From the NCBI RefSeq assembly GCF_030362835.1, contig NZ_JAUCGQ010000002.1, positions 186,001 through 250,000 of the forward strand: a DNA stretch of 64,000 nt, in the 5' to 3' direction. This DNA comes from Cellulomonas alba. GTDB lineage: Bacteria > Actinomycetota > Actinomycetes > Actinomycetales > Cellulomonadaceae. Below the pieces are notes generated by a model that was not told the DNA's origin, made no database searches, and was given only the letters and a program-made list of their open reading frames with translations. Positions 1 to 8,064 of this stretch are shown here, one piece after another (the first letter of the stretch is position 1; each line of letters starts with the position of its first letter). The translations under genes and the position numbers were made by a program.

Positions 1-185
1 TCGCGCAGGTCCTGGTACGCGCGCAGCACGGTGTGCAGGTTGACGTCGAGCGAGGTCGCGAGGTCGCGTGCGGACGGGAGCCGCTCGCCGGGCCGGAGCT
101 CGCCGCGCGAGACCATCGCCCGGACCTGCGCGCCGATCTGCGCGAACAGCGGCTCGGGCGAGGAAGGGTCGAGGACGACGAGCAT
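1..185 (-). CDS. GntR-family (YtrA-like) transcriptional regulator, N-terminal part only
   Basis: This reading frame starts at an ATG whose first base is 185 and runs off the left edge of the window. The visible 61 residues form a GntR winged helix-turn-helix: a short lead ending in PLFAQIGAQVRAMVSRG, then LRPGERLPSARDLATSLDVN and LHTVLRAYQDL. These are the hallmarks of the short YtrA/YhcF branch, where the DNA-binding domain is nearly the whole protein and the target is often an adjacent ABC exporter; that neighbour is outside the window. A -10-like TAGGCT (minus strand, 197-192) ends 6 nt before the ATG, so the mRNA is probably leaderless. Nested inverted repeats over the same promoter suggest autoregulation. 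The DNA-binding family is clear; the ligand is unknown. Confidence 0.88.
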   Translation of the reverse strand, partial: MLVVLDPSSPEPLFAQIGAQVRAMVSRGELRPGERLPSARDLATSLDVNLHTVLRAYQDLR

Positions 186-191
186 GCCGCC

Positions 192-223
192 AGCCTAGTT
201 GTTTGAGTGAAACTAGAACAACT
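192..223 (-). promoter_or_regulatory. Promoter and nested operator of the GntR gene
   Basis: Two perfect inverted repeats are nested here: CTAGTT (195-200) with AACTAG (211-216), and AGTTGTT (197-203) with AACAACT (217-223). They overlap the minus-strand -10 box TAGGCT (197-192). The position suggests autorepression by the GntR protein. It is one of the few A/T-rich stretches in the area. Confidence 0.55.
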
Positions 224-320
224 TCGACCCGTGTACCCGTGGGCGTGACCGGCGCGCGAGGGGGCGTCACGCGAGGGGGCGTCACGCTGGGGCCGGCCCG
301 GACGGCCGATCGGGCCGGTC

Positions 321-354
321 GGCGAGATCGCGCGAGGGAGGGCGCGATCGCGCC
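321..354. repeat. GAGATCGCGC palindromic element, partial copy
   Basis: GGCGAGATCGCGC (321-333) is followed after 8 nt by the self-complementary GCGCGATCGCGC (342-353). The same two blocks in the same order and at similar spacing occur at 59215-59250, beside the AbiEi-like gene, with a related copy at 58118-58177. This copy lacks the third block (GCGATCTCGC). It lies in the 357-nt gap between the GntR gene and cysE; apart from this element and the tandem repeat at 383-455 I see nothing else in that gap. Confidence 0.5.
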
Positions 355-382
355 GTGCCGTTGCGCGTTCGCCGTGCCGTTG

Positions 383-455
383 CGCGATCGGTGTGCAGGC
401 GCTGGTGCGCCGCGTCGTCGCGTGATCGGGGTGCAGGCGCTGGTGCGCCGCGTCG
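383..455. repeat. 38-bp tandem direct repeat (two units)
   Basis: A 25-bp block starting GTGCAGGCGCTGGTGCGCC occurs at 393-417 and again, identical, at 431-455, giving a period of 38 bp. The similarity extends leftwards through an imperfect CG(C/T)GATCGG. A shorter duplication, GTGCCGTTGCGCG, lies just upstream. Two units are too few for a CRISPR array, and nothing indicates a function. Confidence 0.6.
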
Positions 456-542
456 GCCGGGTCGCGCGCCGTTGCCCTCGCACCGTTGCCCGCGCAGGAT
501 GCGACGTCGTGCCGCGTCGTGCCGCGGCGGGCCGGGGAGGGG

Positions 543-1118
543 TCAGATGAAGATGGCGGGGTCGTCGACCTCGACGTCGAAGGGCGCGGCCTCGGTGCGG
601 ACGCGGATCTGCGCCGGCACGCCGACGGCGATGGCGCCGTTCGGCACGTCGTGGATGACCACGGCGTTCGCGCCGACCTGCGCGTCGTCGCCGATCCACA
701 CGGGGCCGAGCACCTTGGCGCCGGCGCCGATCACCACGCGGTCGCCCAGCGTCGGGTGCCGCTTGCCGTGGCGCATGGACTTGCCGCCGAGCGTCGAGCC
801 GTGGAAGAGCAGCACGTCGTCGCCCACCTCGGCCGTCTCGCCGACGACGACGCCCATGCCGTGGTCGATGAAGAGCCGCCGGCCGATGCGCGCGCCGGGG
901 TGGATCTCGATGCCCGTGACGGCGCGCACCACCTGCGAGAGCAGGCGCGCGGGGAGCCGCAGCGCGGGCTCGCGCCACATGGCGTGCGCGATCCGGTAGC
1001 CCCACACGGCGTGCACGCCGGGGTACGCGATGGCGACCTCGAACAGGGAGCGTGCGGCGGGGTCGCGGTGGCGCGCGGCCTCGAGGTCCTCGCGGAGCGC
1101 GGCGAGCAGCGGCGACAT
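543..1118 (-). CDS. cysE: Serine O-acetyltransferase
   Basis: CysE transfers acetyl from acetyl-CoA to L-serine, giving O-acetylserine for cysteine synthesis in the cytoplasm. The 191-residue protein has a short helical N-terminus with [11 protein letters not shown], then left-handed beta-helix hexapeptide repeats, including [46 protein letters not shown] and [13 protein letters not shown], which carry the catalytic His/Asp region. The length matches the short actinobacterial and Gram-positive CysE form. I chose the ATG at 1118 because an AAGGA lies just upstream; a longer frame reaching 1202 has a Pro/Arg-rich N-terminus and no family match. It lies 93 nt downstream of cysK on the same strand, so the two enzymes of the pathway are probably co-transcribed. 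Confidence 0.95.
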   Translation of the reverse strand: MSPLLAALREDLEAARHRDPAARSLFEVAIAYPGVHAVWGYRIAHAMWREPALRLPARLLSQVVRAVTGIEIHPGARIGRRLFIDHGMGVVVGETAEVGDDVLLFHGSTLGGKSMRHGKRHPTLGDRVVIGAGAKVLGPVWIGDDAQVGANAVVIHDVPNGAIAVGVPAQIRVRTEAAPFDVEVDDPAIFI

Positions 1119-1211
1119 GGGGGTCCTTGTCGTGGGGGGACGGACGGGGACGGTTCCGGTGGCCCGGGCCGGGCGGGGACGGGCCGGGCGAGCCCGGGCC
1201 ACCGGCGGGGC

Positions 1212-2147
1212 TCAGTCGAGCAGGTCGGCGTAGAGGATCGTCGACAGGTACCGCTCACCGAACGACGGGATCACCGCGACGATGAGCTTGCCCTCGTTCT
1301 CGGGGCGCTTCGCGAGCTGGATCGCGGCGTAGAGCGCGGCGCCGGACGAGATGCCGACGAGCAGGCCCTCCTCCTTGGCGGCGCGGCGCGCGTACGTCAC
1401 GGCCGTCTCGGCGTCCACGTCGATGATCTCGTCGTAGATCGACGTGTCGAGGATCTCCGGCACGAAGTTCGCGCCGAGGCCCTGGATCTTGTGCGGGCCG
1501 GGGGTGCCTCCGTTGAGGATCGGCGACTCGGCGGGCTCGACGCCCACGATCTTGATGTCGGGGTTGCGCTGCTTGAGCACCTGGCCGACGCCCGTGATGG
1601 TGCCGCCCGTGCCGATGCCCGCGACGAAGATGTCGACCTTGCCGTCCGTGTCGGCCCAGACCTCCTCGGCCGTGGTGCGGCGGTGGATCTCGGGGTTGGC
1701 GGCGTTGGCGAACTGGCGGGCCAGGACGGCGCCCGGACGCTCGTTGGCGATCTCGTTGGCGCGGTTGACCGCACCCTTCATGCCCTCGGAACCCGGCGTG
1801 AGGATCAGCTCGGCGCCGTAGGCCCGGAGGAGCGCGCGGCGCTCCTTCGACATCGTCTCGGGCATCGTCAGCACGACGTTGTAGCCGCGCGCCGCGCCGA
1901 CGAACGCGAGCGCGATGCCGGTGTTGCCCGACGTGGCCTCGACGATCGTGCCGCCCGGCTGGAGGTCGCCCGACGCCTCGGCCGCGTCGATGATCGCGAC
2001 GCCGATGCGGTCCTTGACCGAGTTGGCCGGGTTGTAGAACTCGAGCTTGCCGACGATCGTCGCGGGCGCGCCGTCGGTGATCTTGTTGATGCGGACCAGC
2101 GGGGTGTTGCCGATCAGCGCGGTCGCGTCGTCGTAGATGCGGGCCAT
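1212..2147 (-). CDS. cysK: Cysteine synthase A (O-acetylserine sulfhydrylase)
   Basis: This PLP enzyme condenses O-acetylserine with sulfide to give cysteine. The 311 residues show the CysK signature from the start: [10 protein letters not shown] (residues 11-20), the PLP-binding lysine K45 in [18 protein letters not shown], the GTGGTITG phosphate loop and the C-terminal SFGERYLST. Length is typical. It is the first gene of a cysK-cysE pair. Upstream lies a 180-nt leader that contains a Cys-rich short reading frame (2328-2396) and a long-range inverted repeat, so expression is probably tuned by cysteine availability. RBS-like AGAGGAACC stands before the ATG. Confidence 0.97.
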   Translation of the reverse strand: MARIYDDATALIGNTPLVRINKITDGAPATIVGKLEFYNPANSVKDRIGVAIIDAAEASGDLQPGGTIVEATSGNTGIALAFVGAARGYNVVLTMPETMSKERRALLRAYGAELILTPGSEGMKGAVNRANEIANERPGAVLARQFANAANPEIHRRTTAEEVWADTDGKVDIFVAGIGTGGTITGVGQVLKQRNPDIKIVGVEPAESPILNGGTPGPHKIQGLGANFVPEILDTSIYDEIIDVDAETAVTYARRAAKEEGLLVGISSGAALYAAIQLAKRPENEGKLIVAVIPSFGERYLSTILYADLLD

Positions 2148-2259
2148 GGTTCCTCTTCGAAGAAGCCGCCGGGGGCTCCGGCGTGGGGGACGGGTGGGAG
2201 TGGGTCGGCCACCGTGACACGGCGCACGACGACGTGCCCGGTGGGTGGTGCGGTGGGGC

Positions 2260-2328
2260 GAGCGCTGACGCAGCCGCGGGTCACGGCCCAGGTCGGGACG
2301 TACCGACGGCGGGGGACGGCCAGCGCTC
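2260..2328 (-). promoter_or_regulatory. Inverted repeat after the Cys leader peptide, candidate attenuator
   Basis: On the minus strand, GAGCGCTG (2328-2321) overlaps the last base of the leader-peptide stop codon, and its exact complement CAGCGCTC (2267-2260) lies 53 nt further on. A ribosome stalled at the Cys codons just upstream could change whether this pairing forms. This is the arrangement expected for ribosome-mediated attenuation of cysK. The structure is inferred from the arms alone; no folding was computed. Confidence 0.4.
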
Positions 2329-2396
2329 TAGAGACAGCGACAACAGGGCGTGCAGGCGCACGCGGCGGAGAACGGGGTGCACACGCGCACGCTCAT
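2328..2396 (-). CDS. Cysteine-rich leader peptide upstream of cysK
   Basis: A 22-codon reading frame starts at ATG (2396-2394), with a good ribosome-binding site GAGGAGA 4 nt upstream of the start, and ends at TAG (2330-2328). Six of the 22 residues are cysteine (positions 6, 13, 15, 18, 19 and 21), clustered at the end in TPCCRCL. Such a Cys density is not expected by chance in this GC-rich background. Known parallel: short polycysteine reading frames in mycobacteria act as cysteine-responsive attenuators of downstream genes. The location before cysK-cysE fits exactly. The function here is inferred. It is too short for most gene callers. Confidence 0.72.
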   Translation of the reverse strand: MSVRVCTPFSAACACTPCCRCL

Positions 2397-2584
2397 CGTT
2401 CTCCTCGAGAGGCAGGGCCCCAGATCAGGGCCGCAGACTGGCCGACCGTAGCGTCAACTGCCGGAGCCGCGCAAAGGTTCCCCACGGAGCGGGACGGCCC
2501 GGGTCGGCGCCCCGGCCGCGCGACGGCGCGGCGAGGGGCCGCCGAGCACCTACGCTTGGCCTCGCCCGGTCGAGAGCCGGGCGA

Positions 2585-2658
2585 CGGGGTGTGGCGCAGG
2601 TTGGTAGCGCGTCCGCTTTGGGAGCGGAAGGTCGTGGGTTCGAATCCCGCCACCCCGA
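2585..2658 (+). tRNA. tRNA-Pro (anticodon TGG)
   Basis: A complete cloverleaf can be drawn: acceptor stem CGGGGTG (2585-2591) with CACCCCG (2651-2657) and discriminator A, D-arm with GGTTGGTAGC, anticodon stem TCCGC/GCGGA enclosing TTTGGGA so that the anticodon is TGG (2619-2621), and T-arm GTGGGTTCGAATCCCGC. No 3' CCA is encoded. Confidence 0.96.
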
Positions 2659-2727
2659 CCCGTCGCCGGGCCGTCCCCGTCGGGCGGCCCGGCCCCCACC
2701 GGCCGCTGGCTGCGGTTGGATGGCCCG

Positions 2728-3282
2728 GTGCCCGCCGACCCGCCCCGCCGCATCCGTGTCGTCGGCAACACCGGCTCCGGCAAGACGACGCTCGCGCGCG
2801 CGGCCGCCGACCGCCTCGGCGTGCTGCACGTCGAGCTGGACGAGGTGTTCTGGAGCGAGGGCTGGACGAAGCGCGACCGGGACGAGGCGCGCGCCATCCT
2901 GCGCGAGCGGCTCTCGACGGCCGGCGCGGCCGGCTGGGTCGCCGACGGGAACTGGAACCGCGACCGGCAGGGCATGCTCGACGACGCGGACCTCGTCGTG
3001 TGGCTCGACTACCCGCGCCGGCTCGTCATGCGGCGCGTGCTCGTGCGGACGCTGCGTCGGGGCGTGACCCGGCAGGAGCTCTGGCACGGCAACCGGGAGC
3101 GGCTGCGCAACCTGCTGCGGCGCGACCCCGACCAGAACGTGGTGCTGTGGTCGTGGACGCAGCACCCCCACTACCGGGAGACCTACGCCGCGCTCGCGGC
3201 GAGCGACCCGCGCGTCGTGCGGCTCGCCGGCCCGCGCGAGGCCGACGCCTGGCTCGCGGGTCTGCGGCGGGTGGCCGGCTGA
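2728..3282 (+). CDS. P-loop nucleotide kinase-like protein (adenylate kinase / topology-modulation type)
   Basis: The protein has a Walker A motif GNTGSGKTT near its N-terminus and the layout of small ATP-binding kinases often annotated as adenylate kinase-like or 'topology modulation protein' (FlaR-like): ELDEVFWSEGWT as acceptor-side segment, ADGNWNRDRQGMLDDAD preceding VVWLDYPR, and an Arg-rich lid (RRVLVRTLRRGVTRQELWHGNRERL). The real substrate is unknown. About 185 residues. I chose the GTG at 2728; a TTG at 2716 in the same frame would add four residues. It begins some 70 nt after tRNA-Pro and converges on the methyltransferase gene, 12 nt away. Confidence 0.8.
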   Translation: MPADPPRRIRVVGNTGSGKTTLARAAADRLGVLHVELDEVFWSEGWTKRDRDEARAILRERLSTAGAAGWVADGNWNRDRQGMLDDADLVVWLDYPRRLVMRRVLVRTLRRGVTRQELWHGNRERLRNLLRRDPDQNVVLWSWTQHPHYRETYAALAASDPRVVRLAGPREADAWLAGLRRVAG

Positions 3283-3294
3283 CGCCGGGGCCGG

Positions 3295-3960
3295 TCAGGG
3301 CCTGATGGCCCGCACGTGGACCACGGGCTGACGCATCGTCGTCGTCACGGCCACCTCCGCGACGTCGACGAGCCCGGCGGAGCGCAGCAGCCGCTCGATG
3401 CCGTGGTCGGCGTTGTCCGCGAGGAACGCGCGGTCCGCGCCGCGGTGCGACCGGCCGTCGGCGCGCGGCTGGAGGTCGGCGATCGTGACGCGGCCGCCGG
3501 GCGCCAGGACGCGCGCCAGCTCGGCGGCGAGCGCGGCCTTCTGCTCGGTCGGCACGTGGTGGAGCGCGAAGGCGCTGACCACGTGGTCGAGCGAGCCGTC
3601 CTCCGCGGGCAGGTGGTCGGCGTAGCCGCGGACGAGCGTCAGCGGCAGGCCCGCGCGGCGCGCCTTGGCGGCGGCCTTCTCCAGCGCGCCGCGGTCCGGG
3701 TCGAGCCCCGTGACGATCGCCCCGCGGCGGGCGGCGCGCAGCGCGAGGTTCCCCGTGCCGCACCCCACCTCGAGCACCCGCTGCCGGGTTCCCACGCCGG
3801 CGACCTCGAGCAGCTGCTCGTGGACCCGCCCGACCCGCGCGAGCCGCGTCATCAGGTCGTACGTCCACATCAGGTGCGGGTTGCCCGTGCCGGGGACGAA
3901 CGGCCGCTCGCCCGCCGCGGGATCGTCGAGGACGCGGACGGCTGCGTCGGTCGTGCTCAT
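3295..3960 (-). CDS. Class I SAM-dependent methyltransferase
   Basis: This 221-residue cytosolic protein has a Rossmann methyltransferase core: motif I VLEVGCGTGNLAL, the acidic end of strand 2 in VTGLDPD, motif II around DHVVSAFALHHVP and motif III LAPGGRVTIADL. It belongs to the UbiE/Methyltransf_11 group; no substrate can be read from the sequence. The start at 3960 has a strong AGAAGGAG nearby. It is transcribed away from the AraC-type regulator at 4064 across a 103-nt gap, so that regulator may control it, which is inference. Confidence 0.88.
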   Translation of the reverse strand: MSTTDAAVRVLDDPAAGERPFVPGTGNPHLMWTYDLMTRLARVGRVHEQLLEVAGVGTRQRVLEVGCGTGNLALRAARRGAIVTGLDPDRGALEKAAAKARRAGLPLTLVRGYADHLPAEDGSLDHVVSAFALHHVPTEQKAALAAELARVLAPGGRVTIADLQPRADGRSHRGADRAFLADNADHGIERLLRSAGLVDVAEVAVTTTMRQPVVHVRAIRP

Positions 3961-4063
3961 GGTGGCTCCTTCTCGCGGTGCGTCGGCGGGTGGTAGACCG
4001 GGTGCCCGGCCTGGCCAGCGTGCGCCACGCCGATCGGCGCGGACCGGACAGCAGTGGGGGGCC

Positions 4064-5044
4064 ATGAGACATCCGTCGGCTCCGGAGCACGCGCCGACCG
4101 CGTCGGCGGACGCGCTGCGCCGCCACGTCCGCGTCCGCACGGTGCGGCCGGACGGCACGCCGGTGTTCGCGTACGACGAGCGACAGCGGCGCCCGCCCGT
4201 CGACCTGATCCACCTCGACGACAGCCTGGGCGCGGGTCCCGTCCTGCCCGGCGACCACCGGCACGCGCACGACTTCCACGCTCTGGTGTACGTCGAACGC
4301 GGTGGCGGTGACGTCGCGCTCGACGACGGCGTCGTCACGCTGCGGACCGGCGAGGTCGTCGCGGTGCCGCCGGGCCACGTGATCGGCGTGGGCAGCCTCA
4401 ACCCCGTGGTGGGCGCGCTGTGGACGGTGGCGTTCCGGTCGGACGTCGCGGTCCGCCGGACGCCGGCGGCGGCGTGGACCGCCGACCCGCTGCTCGCGGC
4501 GTTCCCGGCGGACGGCGTCGGTCGGTACCTGGTGCCGCCCGACGAGCGGGCCGCGTGGACGGGATGGCTGCGCGACCTCGACGCGGAGCTCGACCTCGCG
4601 GCACCCGGTGCGCCAGACGCGGTCGCCGCCGTCGTGACGCGGCTGCTCGTGGCGTCCGCGCGGCTCGCGGCTCCGGAGCCCGCGGGCGGCCGCCCTGGAC
4701 GGCCCGGCGACCCCTTCGTCGCGCGCGTGCTCGACCTCGTGGAGGAGCGCTATGCGACCCCCGTGGGGACGGCCGACCTGGCACGCGAGCTCGGCTACAC
4801 CGCGGGGCACCTGACGACCGTGGTGCGCCGGCGCACCGGGCGGACGGTGCTCGAGTGGCTGACCGAGCGGCGCATGGCCGAGGCGCGCCGCCTGCTGGTG
4901 GACACCGACCTGCCGCTCTCGGCGATCGCGACCCGGGTGGGCTACCGGGACCCGGCGTACCTCGGCCGGCGCTTCCGCGCGGCGCACGGCGTGACGCCCG
5001 AGCGCTGGCGTCGGGCGGTGCGGTCGCCCACAGCGGAGCGCTGA
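4064..5044 (+). CDS. AraC-family transcriptional regulator
   Basis: The 326-residue protein has an N-terminal cupin sensor domain (HRHAHDFHALVYVERGGGDV followed by LRTGEVVAVPPGHVIG) and a C-terminal AraC/XylS double helix-turn-helix from about residue 225: VGTADLARELGYTAGHLTTV, then LPLSAIATRVGYRDPAYLGR and the closing HGVTPERWRR. Such proteins bind a small molecule in the cupin and recruit RNA polymerase. Likely targets are its own promoter, the divergent methyltransferase, or the MATE gene 194 nt downstream. The ATG at 4064 is preferred as it gives the normal domain start; a much longer open frame upstream is coding noise. Confidence 0.92.
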   Translation: MRHPSAPEHAPTASADALRRHVRVRTVRPDGTPVFAYDERQRRPPVDLIHLDDSLGAGPVLPGDHRHAHDFHALVYVERGGGDVALDDGVVTLRTGEVVAVPPGHVIGVGSLNPVVGALWTVAFRSDVAVRRTPAAAWTADPLLAAFPADGVGRYLVPPDERAAWTGWLRDLDAELDLAAPGAPDAVAAVVTRLLVASARLAAPEPAGGRPGRPGDPFVARVLDLVEERYATPVGTADLARELGYTAGHLTTVVRRRTGRTVLEWLTERRMAEARRLLVDTDLPLSAIATRVGYRDPAYLGRRFRAAHGVTPERWRRAVRSPTAER

Positions 5045-5140
5045 CTGCTCGGCTCACGCGCCGGGACCGCGTGCCGCGCCGGTCGCCACCTGCCCGATCG
5101 TGTCGGTCGGCACACCGAAATCAGTGGCGCCCCGCGCGGA

Positions 5141-5154
5141 TCGTAACGATACGA
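5141..5154. promoter_or_regulatory. Short palindrome upstream of the MATE gene
   Basis: TCGTA (5141-5145), spacer ACGA and TACGA (5150-5154) form a perfect 5+5 inverted repeat in an A/T-richer patch about 85 nt before the MATE start. It resembles a small repressor operator or promoter region. The binding protein is unknown; the upstream AraC protein is one candidate. Confidence 0.35.
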
Positions 5155-5238
5155 TTCGCGTCAGCCCCGCGCCCCGGCGTCGCCGCCGCTCCGCAGTGCA
5201 CCACCCCTCGTTCGTCCTCCTCCCGGAGCGCTGCCCGC

Positions 5239-6744
5239 ATGCCCAAGGTCCTCACCGCCGGTCGTCCCTGGCGCGTGATGCTCGTGTTCGCCGTCCCCCT
5301 GCTGATCGGCAACGTCGTCCAGCAGCTCTACCAGGTCACCGACGCGATGATCGTCGGCCGCACGCTCGGCGTGGACGCGCTCGCGGCCGTCGGCGCGACG
5401 GGCAGCCTGCTGTTCCTGCTCATCGGGTTCGCGTGGGGCATGACCACGGGCTTCGCGATCCCGACCGCGCAGGCGTTCGGCGCCGGGGACCACGCGGCGG
5501 TGCGGCGCTCGGTCGCGGCGGGCACGATGCTCACCGCGCTCGCGAGCGTCGTGCTGACCGCGCTCGCGCTCGGGCTGACGCGCCCGGCGCTCGAGCTGCT
5601 CCGCACCCCGCCCGAGCTGATGGGTCAGGCGACGACCTTCGCCACCGTGAGCTTCGCCGGCGCCGTGGCCACGATGTTCTACAACTACCTGGCCGCCGCG
5701 GTCCGGGCCATCGGCGACTCGCGCACGCCGCTCGTCTTCCTGACGATCTGCTGCGCGCTCAACGCCGCGCTCGTCGTGGTGCTCGTGCGGTACGCGGGCC
5801 TCGGGGTCGGCGGCGCGGCGCTCGCGACGGTGACCTCGCAGGCGATCTCGGTCGTGCTGTGCCTCGCGTACATCCGGCGGCGGGTGCCCGTGCTGCTCGT
5901 GGGCCGCGCCGACTTCCGGGCGGCGACCGCCGAGCTCGCGGGCCACCTGCGGATCGGCCTGCCGATGGGCTTCCAGGCGTCGATCATCGCCATCGGCACG
6001 CTCGCGGTGCAGCTGCGGCTCAACGAGCTCGGCGCCGACGAGGTCGCGGCCTACACGACGGCGACCCGCGTCGACGGGCTCGCGGTCGCGCTGCTCGCGT
6101 CGCTCGGCCTGGCGGTGTCGACGTTCGTCGCCCAGAACCATGGCGCGGGCCGGCCGGACCGCATCCGCGTCGGCGTCCGCCAGGGCACCGTCATCGCGGT
6201 GGCGGGCTCGGTGCTGCTCGGCGTCGTGCTCGTCACGTCGGGTGCGCCGATCATCCGGCTGTTCGTCGGCTCCGGGCAGGAGGGCGTCGTCCACATGGCG
6301 GCGAACCTGCTCGCGGTCAACGGCTCGCTCTACACCGCGCTCGGCGTGCTGTTCGTGCTGCGCGGGGCGCTGCAGGGGCTCGGCCACACGTTCGTGCCGA
6401 CCATGACGGGCGCGGTCGAGCTCGTGATGCGCGTCGGTGCGTCGCTCGTGCTCGGCGCGATCTTCGGCTACGCGGGTGTGGTGTGGGGCAACCCGCTGGC
6501 GTGGCTCGGTGCCGTCGTGCTGCTCGTGCCGGCGTACCTGCGGGCGAAGCGGTCGTTCGACGCCGTGCGCCCCGAGGAGGCCGTGACGGGTGGCGCGGTC
6601 GACGAGCCGCTGGTGGTCGAGGGGCCCGCCGAGGGGTCGGCGGTCGTCGAGGCTGTCGTCCCGCAGCCGCGACCCGAGCCGGTGCCCGCGGGCGACGCCG
6701 AGCACGGCCGCGACGACGCACGCTGCGAGCCCGCGTCGCGCTGA
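5239..6744 (+). CDS. MATE-family multidrug/metabolite efflux transporter
   Basis: An inner-membrane antiporter of the MATE (NorM/DinF) family exporting cationic or drug-like compounds with Na+ or H+. The protein is 501 residues, with about 12 hydrophobic segments arranged as two similar halves: the first half contains IGNVVQQLYQVTDAMIVGRTLG, the typical MATE helix-1 signature, and the second half repeats the layout around LPMGFQASIIAIGTLAVQ. The last 60 residues are an acidic Pro/Ala-rich tail predicted to be disordered. I chose the ATG at 5239 because the conserved region begins a few residues later. Substrate unknown. Confidence 0.92.
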   Translation: MPKVLTAGRPWRVMLVFAVPLLIGNVVQQLYQVTDAMIVGRTLGVDALAAVGATGSLLFLLIGFAWGMTTGFAIPTAQAFGAGDHAAVRRSVAAGTMLTALASVVLTALALGLTRPALELLRTPPELMGQATTFATVSFAGAVATMFYNYLAAAVRAIGDSRTPLVFLTICCALNAALVVVLVRYAGLGVGGAALATVTSQAISVVLCLAYIRRRVPVLLVGRADFRAATAELAGHLRIGLPMGFQASIIAIGTLAVQLRLNELGADEVAAYTTATRVDGLAVALLASLGLAVSTFVAQNHGAGRPDRIRVGVRQGTVIAVAGSVLLGVVLVTSGAPIIRLFVGSGQEGVVHMAANLLAVNGSLYTALGVLFVLRGALQGLGHTFVPTMTGAVELVMRVGASLVLGAIFGYAGVVWGNPLAWLGAVVLLVPAYLRAKRSFDAVRPEEAVTGGAVDEPLVVEGPAEGSAVVEAVVPQPRPEPVPAGDAEHGRDDARCEPASR

Positions 6745-6765
6745 CGGGCGTCGCCGCGCGGCGCG

Positions 6766-8064
6766 TCAGGCCGCCGCGCGCGCCTGGCGGTCGGGCACGA
6801 CGACGAGCGCGACCAGCGCCACCACCGCGCCCAGGAGCGTGCACAGCACACGGTCGACCGTCAGCGCCGTCGGGTCGCCCGTCCCGGCGAGCGACACCAT
6901 CAGCAGCGCCATCGGCGTGATCGTCAGCATCGCCAGGCCGTAGTGCCGCATGACGACCACCTCAGTGACGAGCTGGAGCGCGACGACGAGCGCCGCCACG
7001 GCTGCGAAGGGCAGGTGCGCCTCGAGCAGCGGCCACGCCACGAGCGCGCCCGCCACCGTGCCCGCGGCCCGCTGTGCACCGCGGACCACGGCCTGGCCGG
7101 TCGAGGCGACGGTCAGCGTCGCGGTCGCGCCCATCACGGCCCACGCGCTGTGCGACGAGCCGGACGCATGCGCCACCCCGCCCGCCGCGAGCCCGGCGAC
7201 GAACAGGCGCAGCAGCGGCCGGCGGTCGAGCGCGGGGAGGCCCTCGCGAAGGGTCCGCGTGAGCGTGCGGCGCGGCGGGAGGGGGGCCGGCGCCGGCCCG
7301 AGCCGTGCGGCGATCACGGCGGCGTGCCGACGCAACGGCTCGGTCGCGGTGCGGCCGCGCGCGTGGGTGGCGTCGTCGGCGAGCACGTCGCGCGCTCGCT
7401 CGACGAGGGCCGTCGCGTGCCGGCGCGACGCGGCCGAGCCGGTCGCGAGCGCGACGTCGACCGCGCCGGCCGCCCGGCGGACGGCGACCCGCGCCGGGCC
7501 CGCCGGGTGCAGCAGCCATCCCGCGCAGCACACCACCCACGCGAGCGCGGCGCCGACCGCTGCGGCGGCCACGCGAGCGCCGATGTCGGCCAGGGTGGGC
7601 TCGCCGCTCAGCCCGGCGCCGACGCAGAAGACGACGATCGTCGCGCCGGGCGGTCCGCTCCGCAGCGCGGTGCACAGCGCCGCCGTCCCGGCCGCGACGG
7701 CCGCGGCGAGCGCGACCGTCCCGACGGCGGGCGCCCCCCACGCCGCGACGAGCGAGCTCACCGCGACGGCCCCGACGAGGCAGCCCGCGACCACGGCGAG
7801 CATCCCGGCACGCCGGCGGTACGGCTCCCACCGCCCGTAGAGCGACGCGAGAGCCGCGAGGGCCGCGAAGCCGGCGACGCCGCGGTGGCCGGTCAGCGTG
7901 CAGGCGGCGAGCGCGAGCGCGACGGCGACCGCGCACCGCACCGCGGCGGCGAGGGTCGAGTCGGCGGGCTGGGTGCGCAGCGCAGCGCGCAGGTGGGCGG
8001 GGTCGAGCACGTCCCGGGCCGCGGAACGCGCCGCCGACGCCAGGGGAGCGAGGGTCGTCGTCAT
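6766..8064 (-). CDS. FUSC-family membrane protein (aromatic acid / efflux type)
   Basis: The 432-residue protein has the FUSC layout: an N-terminal block of about six hydrophobic helices (residues 40-190), a soluble Arg-rich middle with LVERARDVLADDATHARG, then a second membrane block containing the family-typical HSAWAVMGATATLTV and QRAAGTVAGALVAWPLL. Members such as AaeB and YccS export aromatic acids or unknown compounds; the substrate here is unknown. It is divergent from the MarR-type regulator at 8118, with a palindromic operator between them covering its -10 box TAATCT, so MarR control of this exporter is very likely. Confidence 0.9.
   Translation of the reverse strand: MTTTLAPLASAARSAARDVLDPAHLRAALRTQPADSTLAAAVRCAVAVALALAACTLTGHRGVAGFAALAALASLYGRWEPYRRRAGMLAVVAGCLVGAVAVSSLVAAWGAPAVGTVALAAAVAAGTAALCTALRSGPPGATIVVFCVGAGLSGEPTLADIGARVAAAAVGAALAWVVCCAGWLLHPAGPARVAVRRAAGAVDVALATGSAASRRHATALVERARDVLADDATHARGRTATEPLRRHAAVIAARLGPAPAPLPPRRTLTRTLREGLPALDRRPLLRLFVAGLAAGGVAHASGSSHSAWAVMGATATLTVASTGQAVVRGAQRAAGTVAGALVAWPLLEAHLPFAAVAALVVALQLVTEVVVMRHYGLAMLTITPMALLMVSLAGTGDPTALTVDRVLCTLLGAVVALVALVVVPDRQARAAA

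Noticed and set aside
383..455. CRISPR array
   Set aside because: There are only two repeat units separated by a very short spacer, and no cas genes occur in the window.
2148..2330. A SAM or other sulfur riboswitch upstream of cysK
   Set aside because: I looked for the conserved SAM-I/SAM-IV cores and found no match; the Cys-rich leader peptide is a better explanation.
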